In this document: in pieces, positions 16,744 through 29,699 of the stretch | How the letters are laid out: each line of letters starts with the position of its first letter | Position numbering within the stretch: position 1 is the stretch's first letter | NCBI RefSeq assembly: GCF_009758415.1 | Contig: NZ_WQRF01000005.1 | Span: 62,001 to 126,000 of the forward strand | Length of the DNA stretch: 64,000 nucleotides | Source: Devosia marina | GTDB taxonomy: Bacteria > Pseudomonadota > Alphaproteobacteria > Rhizobiales > Devosiaceae | Direction of reading: 5' to 3' | Position numbers and translations under genes: made by a program | The notes under the pieces: generated by a model | Seen by the model: only the letters and a program-made list of their open reading frames with translations | Databases searched by the model: none | What the model was told of the DNA's origin: nothing

Positions 16744-17976
16744 ATGTCCAGGCCCGTTCCCGCATCTGCCGTCTGGTCGCTCGGCATCACCCAGATCGTG
16801 GGCTATGGCTCGCTCTATTATTCCTTCAGCGTGTTGGCCCCGGCCATCGGGGACAGTTTTGGCCTGTCCGCCGAATGGATCTTCGGCGCCCTGACTGTCG
16901 CACTGCTGATCGGCGGACTGGCGGCGCCATGGACCGGGCGCATGCTGGACCGGTTCGGCGCCGCCCGGAGCATGAGCCTTGGCTCTTTGTTGGTCAGCGT
17001 CTTTTTGCTGCTTATGGCCATTGCACCCAACGGCATGTTCTTTGCGCTGGCCCTGGCCGGCATGGAAATCGCGTCCACTTTGGTGCTCTATGCCGCCGCC
17101 TTCGCTGTGCTTGTGCAATTGGGTGGGCGGAAGGCGCAGGCCAGCATCACCCATCTGACCCTGATCGCGGGTTTCGCTTCGACCCTGTTCTGGCCCGTAA
17201 CGGCATGGCTCGAAGACCTGGTCGGCTGGCGTGGCAGCTATGTGGTTTTCGCCGCCATGAACGTCCTGGTTTGCCTGCCACTGCATCTCTGGCTGGGCCG
17301 ATTGTCGAACCGCCCCGCGCACGGCCCGTCCGACGCCGCCACGACCCCACCGCCGGCAATTGCCCTGTCAGATCATCCCAAAAGCAAATGGCTCTTTCCG
17401 CTGGTGCTGGTCGGGTTTGCCCTGCAAGGACTGGTGCTGGCTGCAGTCACCCTGCAAATGCTGCCGCTGCTGCAGGCACTCGACCTTGGCACGCACGTCC
17501 TGTTGATCTCGAGCATTTTTGGACCGGCTCAGGTTCTGGCGCGGCTGGTCAACATGGTGTTCGGCGGACGCCTGCGCCCGACGGCCCTGGCCATCATCGC
17601 CGCCGCGACCCTGCCGATAGCTCTGCTGCTGCTCGCCGTTTCGGCTCCCGCTCTGGCCGGTGCAATGGCCTTTGCCCTGCTCTTTGGACTGGGTTCGGGG
17701 CTCACCAGCATTATCTCCGGCTCCCTGCCGCTGCACTTGTTCGGCCAGCACAATTATGGGGCCCGCCAGGGGCTGATCTCTGCAGCCCGCCAGATGGCCG
17801 CGGCCACGGCCCCTTTTGCCATGGCCCTGGCCATTGGCCAGTTTGGCGTTTCCGCAACGCTCTGGTCCTGGACCGCTCTGGCGCTACTGCCTATGGCCTG
17901 CTTCATCCTGATCCTGCCGATCACGCGCCGCGCCGCATCCGCGCTGCCAAATCCGAAGCCCGCACCAGCCGAATAG
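16744..17976 (+). CDS. MFS transporter, probable arsenical efflux
   Basis: Inner-membrane protein of 410 residues with about 12 hydrophobic segments in two six-helix halves. The loop-2/3 motif is MLDRFGAARSMSLGS (about 62-76), the usual MFS signature. The first helix contains ITQIVGYGSLYYSF, seen in a subgroup of MFS carriers encoded with arsR in rhizobia. It lies 25 bp after the DUF6428 gene in the same direction, so it is probably the efflux step of this ArsR-controlled unit, possibly comparable to the ArsK class of arsenite/antimonite exporters. The substrate is inferred from context only. Confidence 0.8.
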   Translation: MSRPVPASAVWSLGITQIVGYGSLYYSFSVLAPAIGDSFGLSAEWIFGALTVALLIGGLAAPWTGRMLDRFGAARSMSLGSLLVSVFLLLMAIAPNGMFFALALAGMEIASTLVLYAAAFAVLVQLGGRKAQASITHLTLIAGFASTLFWPVTAWLEDLVGWRGSYVVFAAMNVLVCLPLHLWLGRLSNRPAHGPSDAATTPPPAIALSDHPKSKWLFPLVLVGFALQGLVLAAVTLQMLPLLQALDLGTHVLLISSIFGPAQVLARLVNMVFGGRLRPTALAIIAAATLPIALLLLAVSAPALAGAMAFALLFGLGSGLTSIISGSLPLHLFGQHNYGARQGLISAARQMAAATAPFAMALAIGQFGVSATLWSWTALALLPMACFILILPITRRAASALPNPKPAPAE

Positions 17977-18078
17977 CGTGCTCGCTCATCGGTATTGGAA
18001 CGAGTCCGCGTGCTGCGCAGTTGATTGGGTAAGGCCCCGCGCCGTCTCAATCAATTCAAGCGTCAGGATAGGAAACCG

Positions 18079-18552
18079 ATGAAAACTCCAAGCATCGACC
18101 TCAAGGCCAATGCCAAGTCTGCTGTGATCGACGTGCTCAATGCACGCCTTGCCGACAGCATCGATCTGGCCCTCGTCACCAAGCAGGCTCACTGGAATTT
18201 GAAAGGCCCCAACTTCATCGCCGTGCATGAAATGCTCGACCCCATGCGCGCCGCCATTGATGGCCATGTCGATGTGATGGCCGAGCGCATCGCCCAGCTC
18301 GACGGCACGCCGGATGGCACCAGCCAGACCGTTGCCAAGACCACCAGCCTTGACGCCTATCCCACCGACATCAAGAAGGTGCCTGATCATCTCGCTGCCC
18401 TGGCTGATCGCTATGGCAAGCTGGCCAACCAGGTGCGCAAGGACATCGACGCGACCGACGAGGCCGGCGATGCCGACACCGCCGATATTCTGACCGCCTT
18501 TTCGCGCGACCTTGACAAGAATCTGTGGTTCATCAAATCCCATCTCGAATAG
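18079..18552 (+). CDS. dps: Dps family DNA-protection ferritin
   Basis: Protein of 157 residues. The intersubunit ferroxidase ligands His38, His50, Asp54, Asp65 and Glu69 occur with exactly the family spacing (12, 4, 11, 4). It forms dodecamers that oxidise and store iron using hydrogen peroxide and protect DNA. The Lys-containing N-terminus is short. ATG 18079 follows AGGATAGGA and is preferred to an 18-residue extension. Likely induced by oxidative stress or starvation, though no operator is evident. Confidence 0.95.
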   Translation: MKTPSIDLKANAKSAVIDVLNARLADSIDLALVTKQAHWNLKGPNFIAVHEMLDPMRAAIDGHVDVMAERIAQLDGTPDGTSQTVAKTTSLDAYPTDIKKVPDHLAALADRYGKLANQVRKDIDATDEAGDADTADILTAFSRDLDKNLWFIKSHLE

Positions 18553-18576
18553 GATTTCCAGACGGAACGGATAGAG

Positions 18577-18603
18577 ATTGGGCGCCCCATCCGGGCGCCC
18601 AAT
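18577..18603 (+). terminator. terminator-like hairpin after dps
   Basis: A perfect 11-bp stem ATTGGGCGCCC/GGGCGCCCAAT with a five-base loop starts 24 bases after the dps stop. Only a short T stretch (GCGTTT) follows, so it may act as a weak terminator or protect the 3' end. Confidence 0.5.
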
Positions 18604-19054
18604 GCGTTTGGGGCCCATTGTCCTATAGTTTCCTATTGCTTTTGCGGCCAAGTCCTATTTTTTGTGTCGGTCTGGTGGCAAAATGGCTTGCCCCTAGTTT
18701 TGAATTATGCAAATGTGCAGGCGTTAGGGCAGCATCTCTGTCCTATCTCACGCGTCGCCCCGCTCTCCGCGGTCAGCGCGCACGCTGGTCCGGCTGGACC
18801 GCTAGTCGATAGCGGAAACGGACAGGCGGGGCTAAGATAGAGCCCGAATATGAGCGGCCATTTGGATGCAGTGCCGCTCCCCATGCAGGAACGCAATTTG
18901 CTCATTCGAGCCGTACTCGTGTAGTACGACCCGGCTGAACACTGCGCCCCAGAGGAAACCATGCATCCGACCGGCCGGCCCCGTCGGCAACAGCAGGATG
19001 CGCAAGACGAAACATTGGCCCCAGTTCAGGGCCCGAACAGAACGAGGTTAAGCA
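18604..19054 (+). other. long gene-free leader upstream of gltB
   Basis: About 450 bp without a supportable gene. It contains four copies of TCCTAT (18621, 18631, 18653, 18741), the first three about one and two helical turns apart, which could be a regulator-binding array. The stretch from about 18750 to 19050 is GC-rich and could form structured leader RNA. No riboswitch class is recognised. A GAGG at 19040-19043 serves as the gltB ribosome site. Confidence 0.4.
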
Positions 19055-23785
<4,731 letters not shown>

Positions 23786-23799
23786 CGGCCCTTTTTTCA

Positions 23800-23831
23800 C
23801 CTCCCCTTCGGGGGAGGCCGGGAGGGAGGGG
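23800..23831 (+). repeat. GC-rich palindromic (REP-like) repeat, copy R1
   Basis: A head hairpin CCTCCCC-TTCG-GGGGAGG is followed by the purine tail GGGAGGGAGGGG, between gltB and gltD. The same head-plus-tail layout recurs at 44742, 46230, 46625 (inverted) and 46707. No T tract follows, so it is not a simple terminator. Confidence 0.65.
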
Positions 23832-23896
23832 AGCCGGGCTCCGCTCTCTCAGTTGAGATCAATTCCGCGCGCAGCGCGACCTAAGGGGAGACAAGC

Positions 23897-25324
23897 ATGG
23901 GCAAGGTTACCGGCTTTCTCGAAATCGAACGTGAAGAACCGCGCTACGAGCCGGCCTCCGACCGCATTCGCCATTTTGGCGAGTTCACCATTCCGCTGAC
24001 CGAAGGCCGGGTGGTCGATCAGGCTGCCCGCTGCATGGATTGCGGCATTCCCTTCTGTCATGGCGACACCGGTTGCCCGGTGCACAACCAGATCCCGGAC
24101 TGGAATGACCTGATCTATAATGGCGATTGGGAAGAGGCTTCGCGCAATCTCCATTCGACCAATAATTTCCCCGAATTTACCGGCCGCATCTGCCCCGCGC
24201 CTTGCGAGGAAGCCTGCACGCTCAACCTCGAGGACGTGCCCGTTGCCATCAAGACGGTGGAACAGGCCATTGCCGACAAGGCGATCAAGGCCGGCTGGGT
24301 CAAGCCGCACCCGCCAAAGGCTAAAACCGGCAAAAAGGTCGCCGTGGTCGGTTCGGGGCCGGCCGGCATGGCCGCTGCCCAGCAACTGGCCCGCGCCGGA
24401 CACGATGTGCATGTCTATGAGCGCGAGCCCAAGGCAGGCGGCCTGATGCGCTATGGCATTCCCGACTTCAAGATGGAAAAGGGGCATATCGACTTCCGCG
24501 TCACCCAGATGGAAGCCGAGGGCGTCACTTTCCACTACGGCGTCAATGTTGGCGTGACCACGCCGCTCTCGGACCTGCAGCGCGACCACGATGCGGTGCT
24601 GCTCTGCGGTGGCGCCGAGCGCCCGCGTCCGGTCGATGTCGAAGGCAACCAGTTTGCCGGCGTGCACTTCGCCATGCCATTCCTGGTGCAGCAGAACCGC
24701 CGCGTGGGTGGGGAAGACGTCAGCAATGAATTCCAGCTCACCGCTGCCGGCAAGCATGTCGTGGTGGTGGGCGGTGGCGATACCGCGTCTGACTGCGTCG
24801 GCACCAGCTTCCGTCAGGGGGCCATTGCCGTAACTCAGCTCGACGTCCGCCCCATGCCGCCCGAGTTGGAGAACAAGCTGACCAACTGGCCCAATTGGGC
24901 AGTCAAGATGCGCACCTCGTCCTCCCAGGCCGAAGGCGCCATCCGCGAATTCTCCGCCGGCACGATGAAGATCATCGCCGACGCCAATGGCCATGTCACT
25001 GGCGTTGAATGCGCCCGCGTCGACCGCAAGCGCCAGCCCATTCCAGGCACCGAATTCGTCATCCGGGCGGATCTGGTGCTGCTCGCCATCGGTTTTGCTG
25101 GTCCAGTTGCCGAAGGCATGCTGACCGAACTGGGCGCCGACCTCGACCAGCGCGGCAATCTGTTTGCCGACACCATGAGCTACAAGACCTCGGTGCCCGG
25201 CGTCTATGCCGCCGGCGACATGCGCCGCGGCCAGTCGCTCGTCGTCTGGGCCATTCGCGAAGGTCGCCAGGCCGCCCGCTCCATCGACTTCGACCTGATG
25301 GGCAAGACGGATCTGCCTCGCTGA
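23897..25324 (+). CDS. gltD: glutamate synthase small subunit
   Basis: Protein of 475 residues. The N-terminal domain carries cysteine clusters for two 4Fe-4S centres (Cys46, Cys49, Cys54, Cys60 and Cys99, Cys103, Cys107). The FAD-binding motif GSGPAG is at 152-157, and the NADPH-binding motif [13 protein letters not shown] is about 130 residues later. It passes electrons from NADPH to the FMN/3Fe-4S of GltB. A good AGGGGAG precedes the ATG. Confidence 0.97.
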   Translation: MGKVTGFLEIEREEPRYEPASDRIRHFGEFTIPLTEGRVVDQAARCMDCGIPFCHGDTGCPVHNQIPDWNDLIYNGDWEEASRNLHSTNNFPEFTGRICPAPCEEACTLNLEDVPVAIKTVEQAIADKAIKAGWVKPHPPKAKTGKKVAVVGSGPAGMAAAQQLARAGHDVHVYEREPKAGGLMRYGIPDFKMEKGHIDFRVTQMEAEGVTFHYGVNVGVTTPLSDLQRDHDAVLLCGGAERPRPVDVEGNQFAGVHFAMPFLVQQNRRVGGEDVSNEFQLTAAGKHVVVVGGGDTASDCVGTSFRQGAIAVTQLDVRPMPPELENKLTNWPNWAVKMRTSSSQAEGAIREFSAGTMKIIADANGHVTGVECARVDRKRQPIPGTEFVIRADLVLLAIGFAGPVAEGMLTELGADLDQRGNLFADTMSYKTSVPGVYAAGDMRRGQSLVVWAIREGRQAARSIDFDLMGKTDLPR

Positions 25325-25340
25325 GAGCCAACCCGCAGGG

Positions 25341-25365
25341 CAAATCGCGCCAGTGGCGCGATTTG
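25341..25365. repeat. triloop hairpin repeat, copy 1
   Basis: Perfect 11-bp inverted repeat CAAATCGCGCC-AGT-GGCGCGATTTG just after gltD, followed by AGGCGAGCGGGCCATGA. A related hairpin stands 120 bp on, and another with the same flank at 44683. It could act as a terminator for gltD, but no T tract follows. Confidence 0.65.
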
Positions 25366-25461
25366 AGGCGAGCGGGCCATGAGGCCTGTGGCCGAATGGC
25401 CCGGACCCGCCGCATGCTGGAGGGCCCCCCCCTATCAGGGGACTTCGGAACGGCCGAAGGC

Positions 25462-25486
25462 AAAATCACGCCAGTGGCGTGATTTT
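25462..25486. repeat. triloop hairpin repeat, copy 2
   Basis: Perfect 11-bp inverted repeat AAAATCACGCC-AGT-GGCGTGATTTT, with the same AGT loop as copy 1. Compared with copy 1, a G-C pair in the stem is replaced by A-T on both arms, a compensatory change suggesting the structure itself is kept. It lies about 80 bp upstream of hpt. Confidence 0.65.
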
Positions 25487-25565
25487 AGATTCGAAGGCCG
25501 GAAGGGCTACGCCCGCACGGCAGGTGGGGCTATGGTCCCGCAAAAGCGATTCCGCGGAGCCTTAC

Positions 25566-26108
25566 ATGCCCCAAGCCCCCTACACCGTCGACCAGCTGAT
25601 TTCCGCCAAGGCCATTGCCGCCCGCGTCGAGGAACTGGCCGCCGAAATCACCGAAACGTTCCGCGACACCGACAAGCTCGTCGTCGTTGGCCTCTTGCGC
25701 GGCTCCTTCATCTTCATCGCCGATCTGGTGCGCGAGATCGACTTGCCGGTGGAGGTCGATTTCCTCGAAGCGTCCTCTTATGGCGACGCCATGGAATCGA
25801 GCCGCGAAGTGCGCATCCTCAAGGATTTGCGCGGCGAAATACACGATCGAGACGTGCTGGTGGTGGAAGACATCATCGACACCGGCCACACGCTCAAACA
25901 CGTGCTCGAAATCCTCGAAACCCGCCACCCGCGCCGCATGGAAGTCTGCGCCCTGCTCAACAAACCATCGCGCCGCGAGACCGACGTCCCGGCCCGCTGG
26001 ATCGGCTTCGACATCCCCGATGAATTTGTCGTCGGCTATGGCATTGACTACGCACAGCGCAATCGCAACCTGCCCCATATCGGCAAGGTGCGTTTCGTCG
26101 GGGAATAA
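25566..26108 (+). CDS. hpt: hypoxanthine phosphoribosyltransferase
   Basis: Purine-salvage enzyme of 180 residues that joins hypoxanthine (or guanine) to PRPP. The PRPP-binding signature is [14 protein letters not shown] (97-110), preceded by [14 protein letters not shown] (41-54) and followed by a [20 protein letters not shown] base-binding region. Start ATG 25566 fits family length; the upstream frame would add 29 residues without similarity. Confidence 0.93.
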   Translation: MPQAPYTVDQLISAKAIAARVEELAAEITETFRDTDKLVVVGLLRGSFIFIADLVREIDLPVEVDFLEASSYGDAMESSREVRILKDLRGEIHDRDVLVVEDIIDTGHTLKHVLEILETRHPRRMEVCALLNKPSRRETDVPARWIGFDIPDEFVVGYGIDYAQRNRNLPHIGKVRFVGE

Positions 26109-26122
26109 CGGACGGCGCGGTA

Positions 26123-26746
26123 CTACGCTGCGTTCTGTCGCTTGCGGAAGGTGCTGAACTGGAATTTCTGCACGCTTCCCCATGGGGTAACATGCTCGTG
26201 CCGGGCATGGCCGATAAGCGAGAAGCGGTCGCCGAGCAGTGCCGAAAGGCTCTCCCCGTCATGCCGCACCACCGGCAAGCCACTGCATTTTTCCGGGCCA
26301 TCCGGCGCAAACGTTCCGATGACGGCGACGCCCCCGGCGACCAGCGCCCGATCGATGGCCCTGGCATAGCGCGCCTGATCATCCGTTTCCGTAAGGAAAT
26401 GCAACGCGGCCCGGTCATGCCAGAAGTCATAGGGGCGATCAGGCTCCCATTGGGTGACATCGGCAGCGATCCAGCCGACATTTTTGGCTTCAGGCAGGCG
26501 AGCACGGGCGATGTCGAGTGCCGCCTGCGAAAGGTCCAGCACGCTCACCCATGCCTGGCCACGCGCCACCAACGCATCCACCAGCCGCGAGGCACCACCC
26601 CCGATATCGACAAGGGCGTGCTCCTGGCCAAGGCCTGCGGCATCAAGAAGTCCAAGCGAATAGGCGGGGCTCTCCTCGAACCAGGACACCTCCTCCTCGC
26701 CCTTGGTGGAATAAACGCCCTGCCAATGGTCTTGGCGCTCGCTCAC
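26123..26746 (-). CDS. class I SAM-dependent methyltransferase
   Basis: Protein of 207 residues with motif I LVDIGGGASRLVD (45-57), SVLDLSQAALDIAR (motif II) and YDFWHDRAALHFL (motif IV). The N-terminal HWQGVYSTKGEEEVSWFEE stretch resembles small trans-aconitate or thiopurine-type methyltransferases. Its ATG overlaps the stop of the uxaA-type gene by four bases, so it is the second gene of that operon, although a metabolic link is not obvious. Confidence 0.83.
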   Translation of the reverse strand: MSERQDHWQGVYSTKGEEEVSWFEESPAYSLGLLDAAGLGQEHALVDIGGGASRLVDALVARGQAWVSVLDLSQAALDIARARLPEAKNVGWIAADVTQWEPDRPYDFWHDRAALHFLTETDDQARYARAIDRALVAGGVAVIGTFAPDGPEKCSGLPVVRHDGESLSALLGDRFSLIGHARHEHVTPWGSVQKFQFSTFRKRQNAA

Positions 26747-28293
26747 ATCACCGCCCCGACCTGCCAGGGCACAAATTCATTGTCGCCATAGCCCAGCGTC
26801 TCGGACTTGGTCCGCTCGCCCGAGGCAACCTTGAGGATGTGCTCGAAGATTTCCTGCCCCTTGGCCTCGATGGAAACACCCTCGACGATATCGCCGCAAT
26901 TGATGTCCATATCCTCGCTCATGCGGGCATACATGTCCGAGTTGGTCGCCAGCTTGATCGAGGGAACAGGCTTACAGCCATAGGCCGAGCCGCGCCCGGT
27001 GGTGAAGGTCAGCACATTGGCCCCGCCGGCCACCTGCCCCGTTGCCGAAACCGGATCGAAGCCCGGCGTGTCCATGAACACAAAGCCCTTCTCGGTGACC
27101 TTTTCGGCATATTCATATACCGCCGTCAGCGGCGTCGAACCGCCCTTGGCGGTGGCGCCGAGGGATTTTTCCAGAATCGTTGTCAGCCCGCCCAGCTTGT
27201 TGCCGGGAGACGGATTGTTGTTCATCTCCCCGCCATTGCGACGCGTGTAGTCTTCCCACCATTTGATGCGCTCGATCAGCTTTTCGCCCACTTCGCGCGT
27301 CACCGCGCGGCGGGTCAGCATATGTTCGGCGCCATAGACTTCCGGCGTTTCCGAAAGAATCGCCGTACCGCCATGCTTGACCAGCGTATCGACCGCCACG
27401 CCCAGCGCCGGATTGGCGGTAATGCCCGAATAGCCATCCGAGCCGCCGCATTGCAGCGCCAGGGTGAGATGACTGGCATCCACTGTTTCGCGTCTCGCCT
27501 TTGCTGCCACAGGCAGCATCTCCTTGATGCGCTCGACCCCCCACTCGATCATCTTGCGCGTGCCACCGATCTCCTGGATCGTCATGGTCTGGAAGGTGTC
27601 GGTCTCCGAAAGGTTATAGGCTTCCTTCATCCGGTCGATCTGGAAAGCCTCGCAGCCCAGCCCCACCAGCAACGCCGCGCCCAGATTGGGATTTGAGGTA
27701 TAGCCCCACTGCGTGCGCCGGAAAATCTGATAGCCCTCGCCGCTCAGGTCCATGGCGCAGCCGGTGCCATGAACGAATGGGATCACCCCATCAATCTCCG
27801 GATAATCGTTCAAAACGCCCGAGCGGTTGATCGCTTCGGCCATGAATTTGGCAACGGTCGCCGAGCAGTTCACCGACGTCAGGATACCGACATAATTGCG
27901 CGTCCCCACCGAGCCATTGGCGCGCTTGAAGCCTTCAAAGGTCGCCCGCTGGCTGGCCTCGACCATCTCGACCGGTACCGCGCCTTCGGCAAAGGCATAA
28001 TCATGCGCGAGCGACCCATCGGGGCCACCCATGCCGCAATTGTGCTCATGCACCCAATCGCCCGGCGCGATCCCTTCCTTGGCAAATCCGATGATCTGCC
28101 CGAATTTTACCACAGCCTCGCCCGCCGCAATCGGGCGCGTGGCGAATTTGTGCCCGCGCGGCACCCGGCGGATGATGGCAACACCCTCGGGCGTGCCGGT
28201 GCCCACCTCGAGATTGGCCAGCGCTACCGCAATATTGTCGGCGGCGTTCAGCACCAGGGTCTTGCCTTGCGGCTGCGTCACTTGCTCATTCAT
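26743..28293 (-). CDS. altronate dehydratase family protein (UxaA-like, SAF domain)
   Basis: Protein of 516 residues with an N-terminal SAF domain (about 10-95, containing PRGHKFATRPI and WVHEHNCGMGG) and a C-terminal D-galactarate/altronate dehydratase domain with conserved Cys, His and Gly motifs (PFVHGTGCAM, QCGGSDGYSG, TTGRGSAYGCKPVPS). These iron-dependent enzymes dehydrate sugar acids to 2-keto-3-deoxy acids. Some family members act on L-fuconate, L-galactonate or D-arabinonate rather than D-altronate. With FucU and a FAH hydrolase next door, an L-fuconate-like substrate is my preferred inference. ATG 28293 is chosen; a TTG precedes it. It is divergent from gntR and likely its target. 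Confidence 0.88.
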   Translation of the reverse strand: MNEQVTQPQGKTLVLNAADNIAVALANLEVGTGTPEGVAIIRRVPRGHKFATRPIAAGEAVVKFGQIIGFAKEGIAPGDWVHEHNCGMGGPDGSLAHDYAFAEGAVPVEMVEASQRATFEGFKRANGSVGTRNYVGILTSVNCSATVAKFMAEAINRSGVLNDYPEIDGVIPFVHGTGCAMDLSGEGYQIFRRTQWGYTSNPNLGAALLVGLGCEAFQIDRMKEAYNLSETDTFQTMTIQEIGGTRKMIEWGVERIKEMLPVAAKARRETVDASHLTLALQCGGSDGYSGITANPALGVAVDTLVKHGGTAILSETPEVYGAEHMLTRRAVTREVGEKLIERIKWWEDYTRRNGGEMNNNPSPGNKLGGLTTILEKSLGATAKGGSTPLTAVYEYAEKVTEKGFVFMDTPGFDPVSATGQVAGGANVLTFTTGRGSAYGCKPVPSIKLATNSDMYARMSEDMDINCGDIVEGVSIEAKGQEIFEHILKVASGERTKSETLGYGDNEFVPWQVGAVM

Positions 28294-28381
28294 CAATAGG
28301 GGGCCTTTGGCAGTCGGTTCTCAACGCTTTACGCCGGCGGATATTCTCGTCAGATTGCGCCCGCAATAGAGAGGTCCGGCA

Positions 28382-28415
28382 TTGTCATTCAAGACATCAC
28401 TAACTAACATGTTAG
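28382..28415 (+). promoter_or_regulatory. gntR promoter with palindromic operator (site 1)
   Basis: TTGTCA (28382-28387), a 17-bp spacer and TAACAT (28405-28410) form a good promoter whose transcript would start about at the gntR ATG (28417), which has no ribosome site: a leaderless mRNA. The -10 box lies inside the perfect palindrome CTAACATGTTAG (28404-28415). The same palindrome occurs at 29650 and 44649, pointing to the operator of this GntR protein. Confidence 0.75.
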
Positions 28416-28416
28416 C

Positions 28417-29166
28417 ATGAAAACGGAAGCCAGTCCCTACCAATTTCTAGGACAAGCAGGCGATTTCTCGCGCGGCACGGTTACGCTGGACGTGACCAAT
28501 GCCCTGCGCCAGGCCATTGTCACCCTGGCTCTGCCGCCCGGCACCATGCTGGACAAATCCGCCATTTGCAGCCAATTGGGTGTCTCGCGCTTCCCGGTCA
28601 GCGAGGCGCTGGCCCGGCTGGCCGAGGAAGGGCTGGTCGATATCGCGCCGCAGCGCGGCTCTACCGTGTCACTGGTCAAAATCGCCGATGTGCGAGAATA
28701 CATGCTCATCCGCAAGGGGCTCGAAAGCGAGGCCCTGCGTGTTCTGATCGGCAAGCACGACACCGAGGTCATTGCGGCGCTGCACGCCAATATGGCAGCC
28801 CAGCGCGATGCCGCCTCGCGCGACGATGCCGAAACCTTTCACCAGATCGACGTAGAATTTCACGACATCATCTTCCGCTCCATGCGGCTGACCAAGGTCA
28901 AATCGATTATCGACAAGGCCCGCGCCAATCTTGATCGCGCCCGGCGCCTGATCATCACCCCGCGCCGGCTCAACCACACCATTGCTGAACACCAGGCAAT
29001 CTTCGATGGCATCCTGGCCGCTGACGCGCCTCAGGCCATTGCCGCCATTCGCGCCCATATCGACGCGGTCATGATCGAGCTGTTCGCCTTCGCCCAGGAG
29101 CAACCGGCGCTGTTTGCCGACGGCGCCGAATTCACCACCAAAGACAATGATTTCCCCTTCGGCTAA
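28417..29166 (+). CDS. GntR family regulator, FadR subfamily (FCD domain)
   Basis: Protein of 249 residues. The winged helix-turn-helix lies at about 22-88 (LDVTNALRQAIVTLALPPGTM, then LGVSRFPVSEALARLAEEGL and APQRGSTVS). The FCD effector domain follows (about 95-235) with metal-type residues Asp/His in HQIDVEFHDIIF and IAEHQAIFDGI and a final AAIRAHID. Such proteins sense organic or sugar acids. It is divergent from the uxaA-type gene and precedes fucU and the FAH gene. Likely autorepressed through the palindrome directly before its start codon. Confidence 0.92.
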   Translation: MKTEASPYQFLGQAGDFSRGTVTLDVTNALRQAIVTLALPPGTMLDKSAICSQLGVSRFPVSEALARLAEEGLVDIAPQRGSTVSLVKIADVREYMLIRKGLESEALRVLIGKHDTEVIAALHANMAAQRDAASRDDAETFHQIDVEFHDIIFRSMRLTKVKSIIDKARANLDRARRLIITPRRLNHTIAEHQAIFDGILAADAPQAIAAIRAHIDAVMIELFAFAQEQPALFADGAEFTTKDNDFPFG

Positions 29167-29185
29167 CCGCGAGACCTTTCTATCC

Positions 29186-29620
29186 ATGCTCAAGAATATC
29201 CCGGCCTTGCTCGGCCCCGAATTGCTCTCCACCCTGCGCGCCATGGGCCACGGCGACGAAATTGTCATTGCCGACGCCAATTTCCCGGCCGAATTCCTCG
29301 GGCCCATGGTGATCCGCGCCGACGGCATCTCGGCCACCGACATGCTCGATGCAGTGCTCACGCTGCTGCCACTCGACCAATTTGTGGACGAAACCGCCAT
29401 CGGCATGGAAGTGGTTGGCAACCCGGCAGCCCGCCAGCCCATCGACGATGAATTCGAAGCCGCAATCGCCCGGCATGAGCCCGAAAAGCGCTACACCAAG
29501 ATCGAGCGCTTTGCTTTTTATGACCGCGCCAAGAAGGCAGCGGCCGTGATCCAGAGCGGGGAAACCCGACTCTATGGCAATATCATTCTCAAGAAGGGCG
29601 TCATTCGCGCCGAAGCCTGA
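29186..29620 (+). CDS. fucU: L-fucose mutarotase (RbsD/FucU family)
   Basis: Protein of 144 residues. The RbsD/FucU signature is MGHGDEIVIADANFPAEF (20-37) with the catalytic histidine at position 22, and the conserved C-terminal stretch LYGNIILKKGV is present. FucU interconverts fucose anomers so that downstream enzymes receive the usable form. It lies 19 bp after gntR, in the same direction, and 79 bp before the FAH hydrolase gene. The start ATG 29186 fits the family. This is the strongest hint that the cluster handles L-fucose or a related 6-deoxy sugar. Confidence 0.9.
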   Translation: MLKNIPALLGPELLSTLRAMGHGDEIVIADANFPAEFLGPMVIRADGISATDMLDAVLTLLPLDQFVDETAIGMEVVGNPAARQPIDDEFEAAIARHEPEKRYTKIERFAFYDRAKKAAAVIQSGETRLYGNIILKKGVIRAEA

Positions 29621-29641
29621 CGGATTCCGTCCGGGCTGCCC

Positions 29642-29670
29642 TCGACAGGCTAACATGTTAGCTCTATGAC
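29642..29670 (+). promoter_or_regulatory. promoter of the FAH gene with palindromic operator (site 2)
   Basis: TCGACA (29642-29647) and TATGAC (29665-29670) are spaced by 17 bp, and the spacer contains the perfect palindrome CTAACATGTTAG (29650-29661). A short leader with GGAGG leads to the ATG at 29700. Same palindrome as before gntR and lldD. Confidence 0.7.
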
Positions 29671-29699
29671 GCCGACAAACCACTTGGAGGACTCCTGCA

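Noticed and set aside
18678-18696. Sigma-54-like promoter TGGC...TTGC upstream of gltB
   Set aside because: The distance between the GG and GC elements is 11 instead of the required 10 bases, so it should not be functional.
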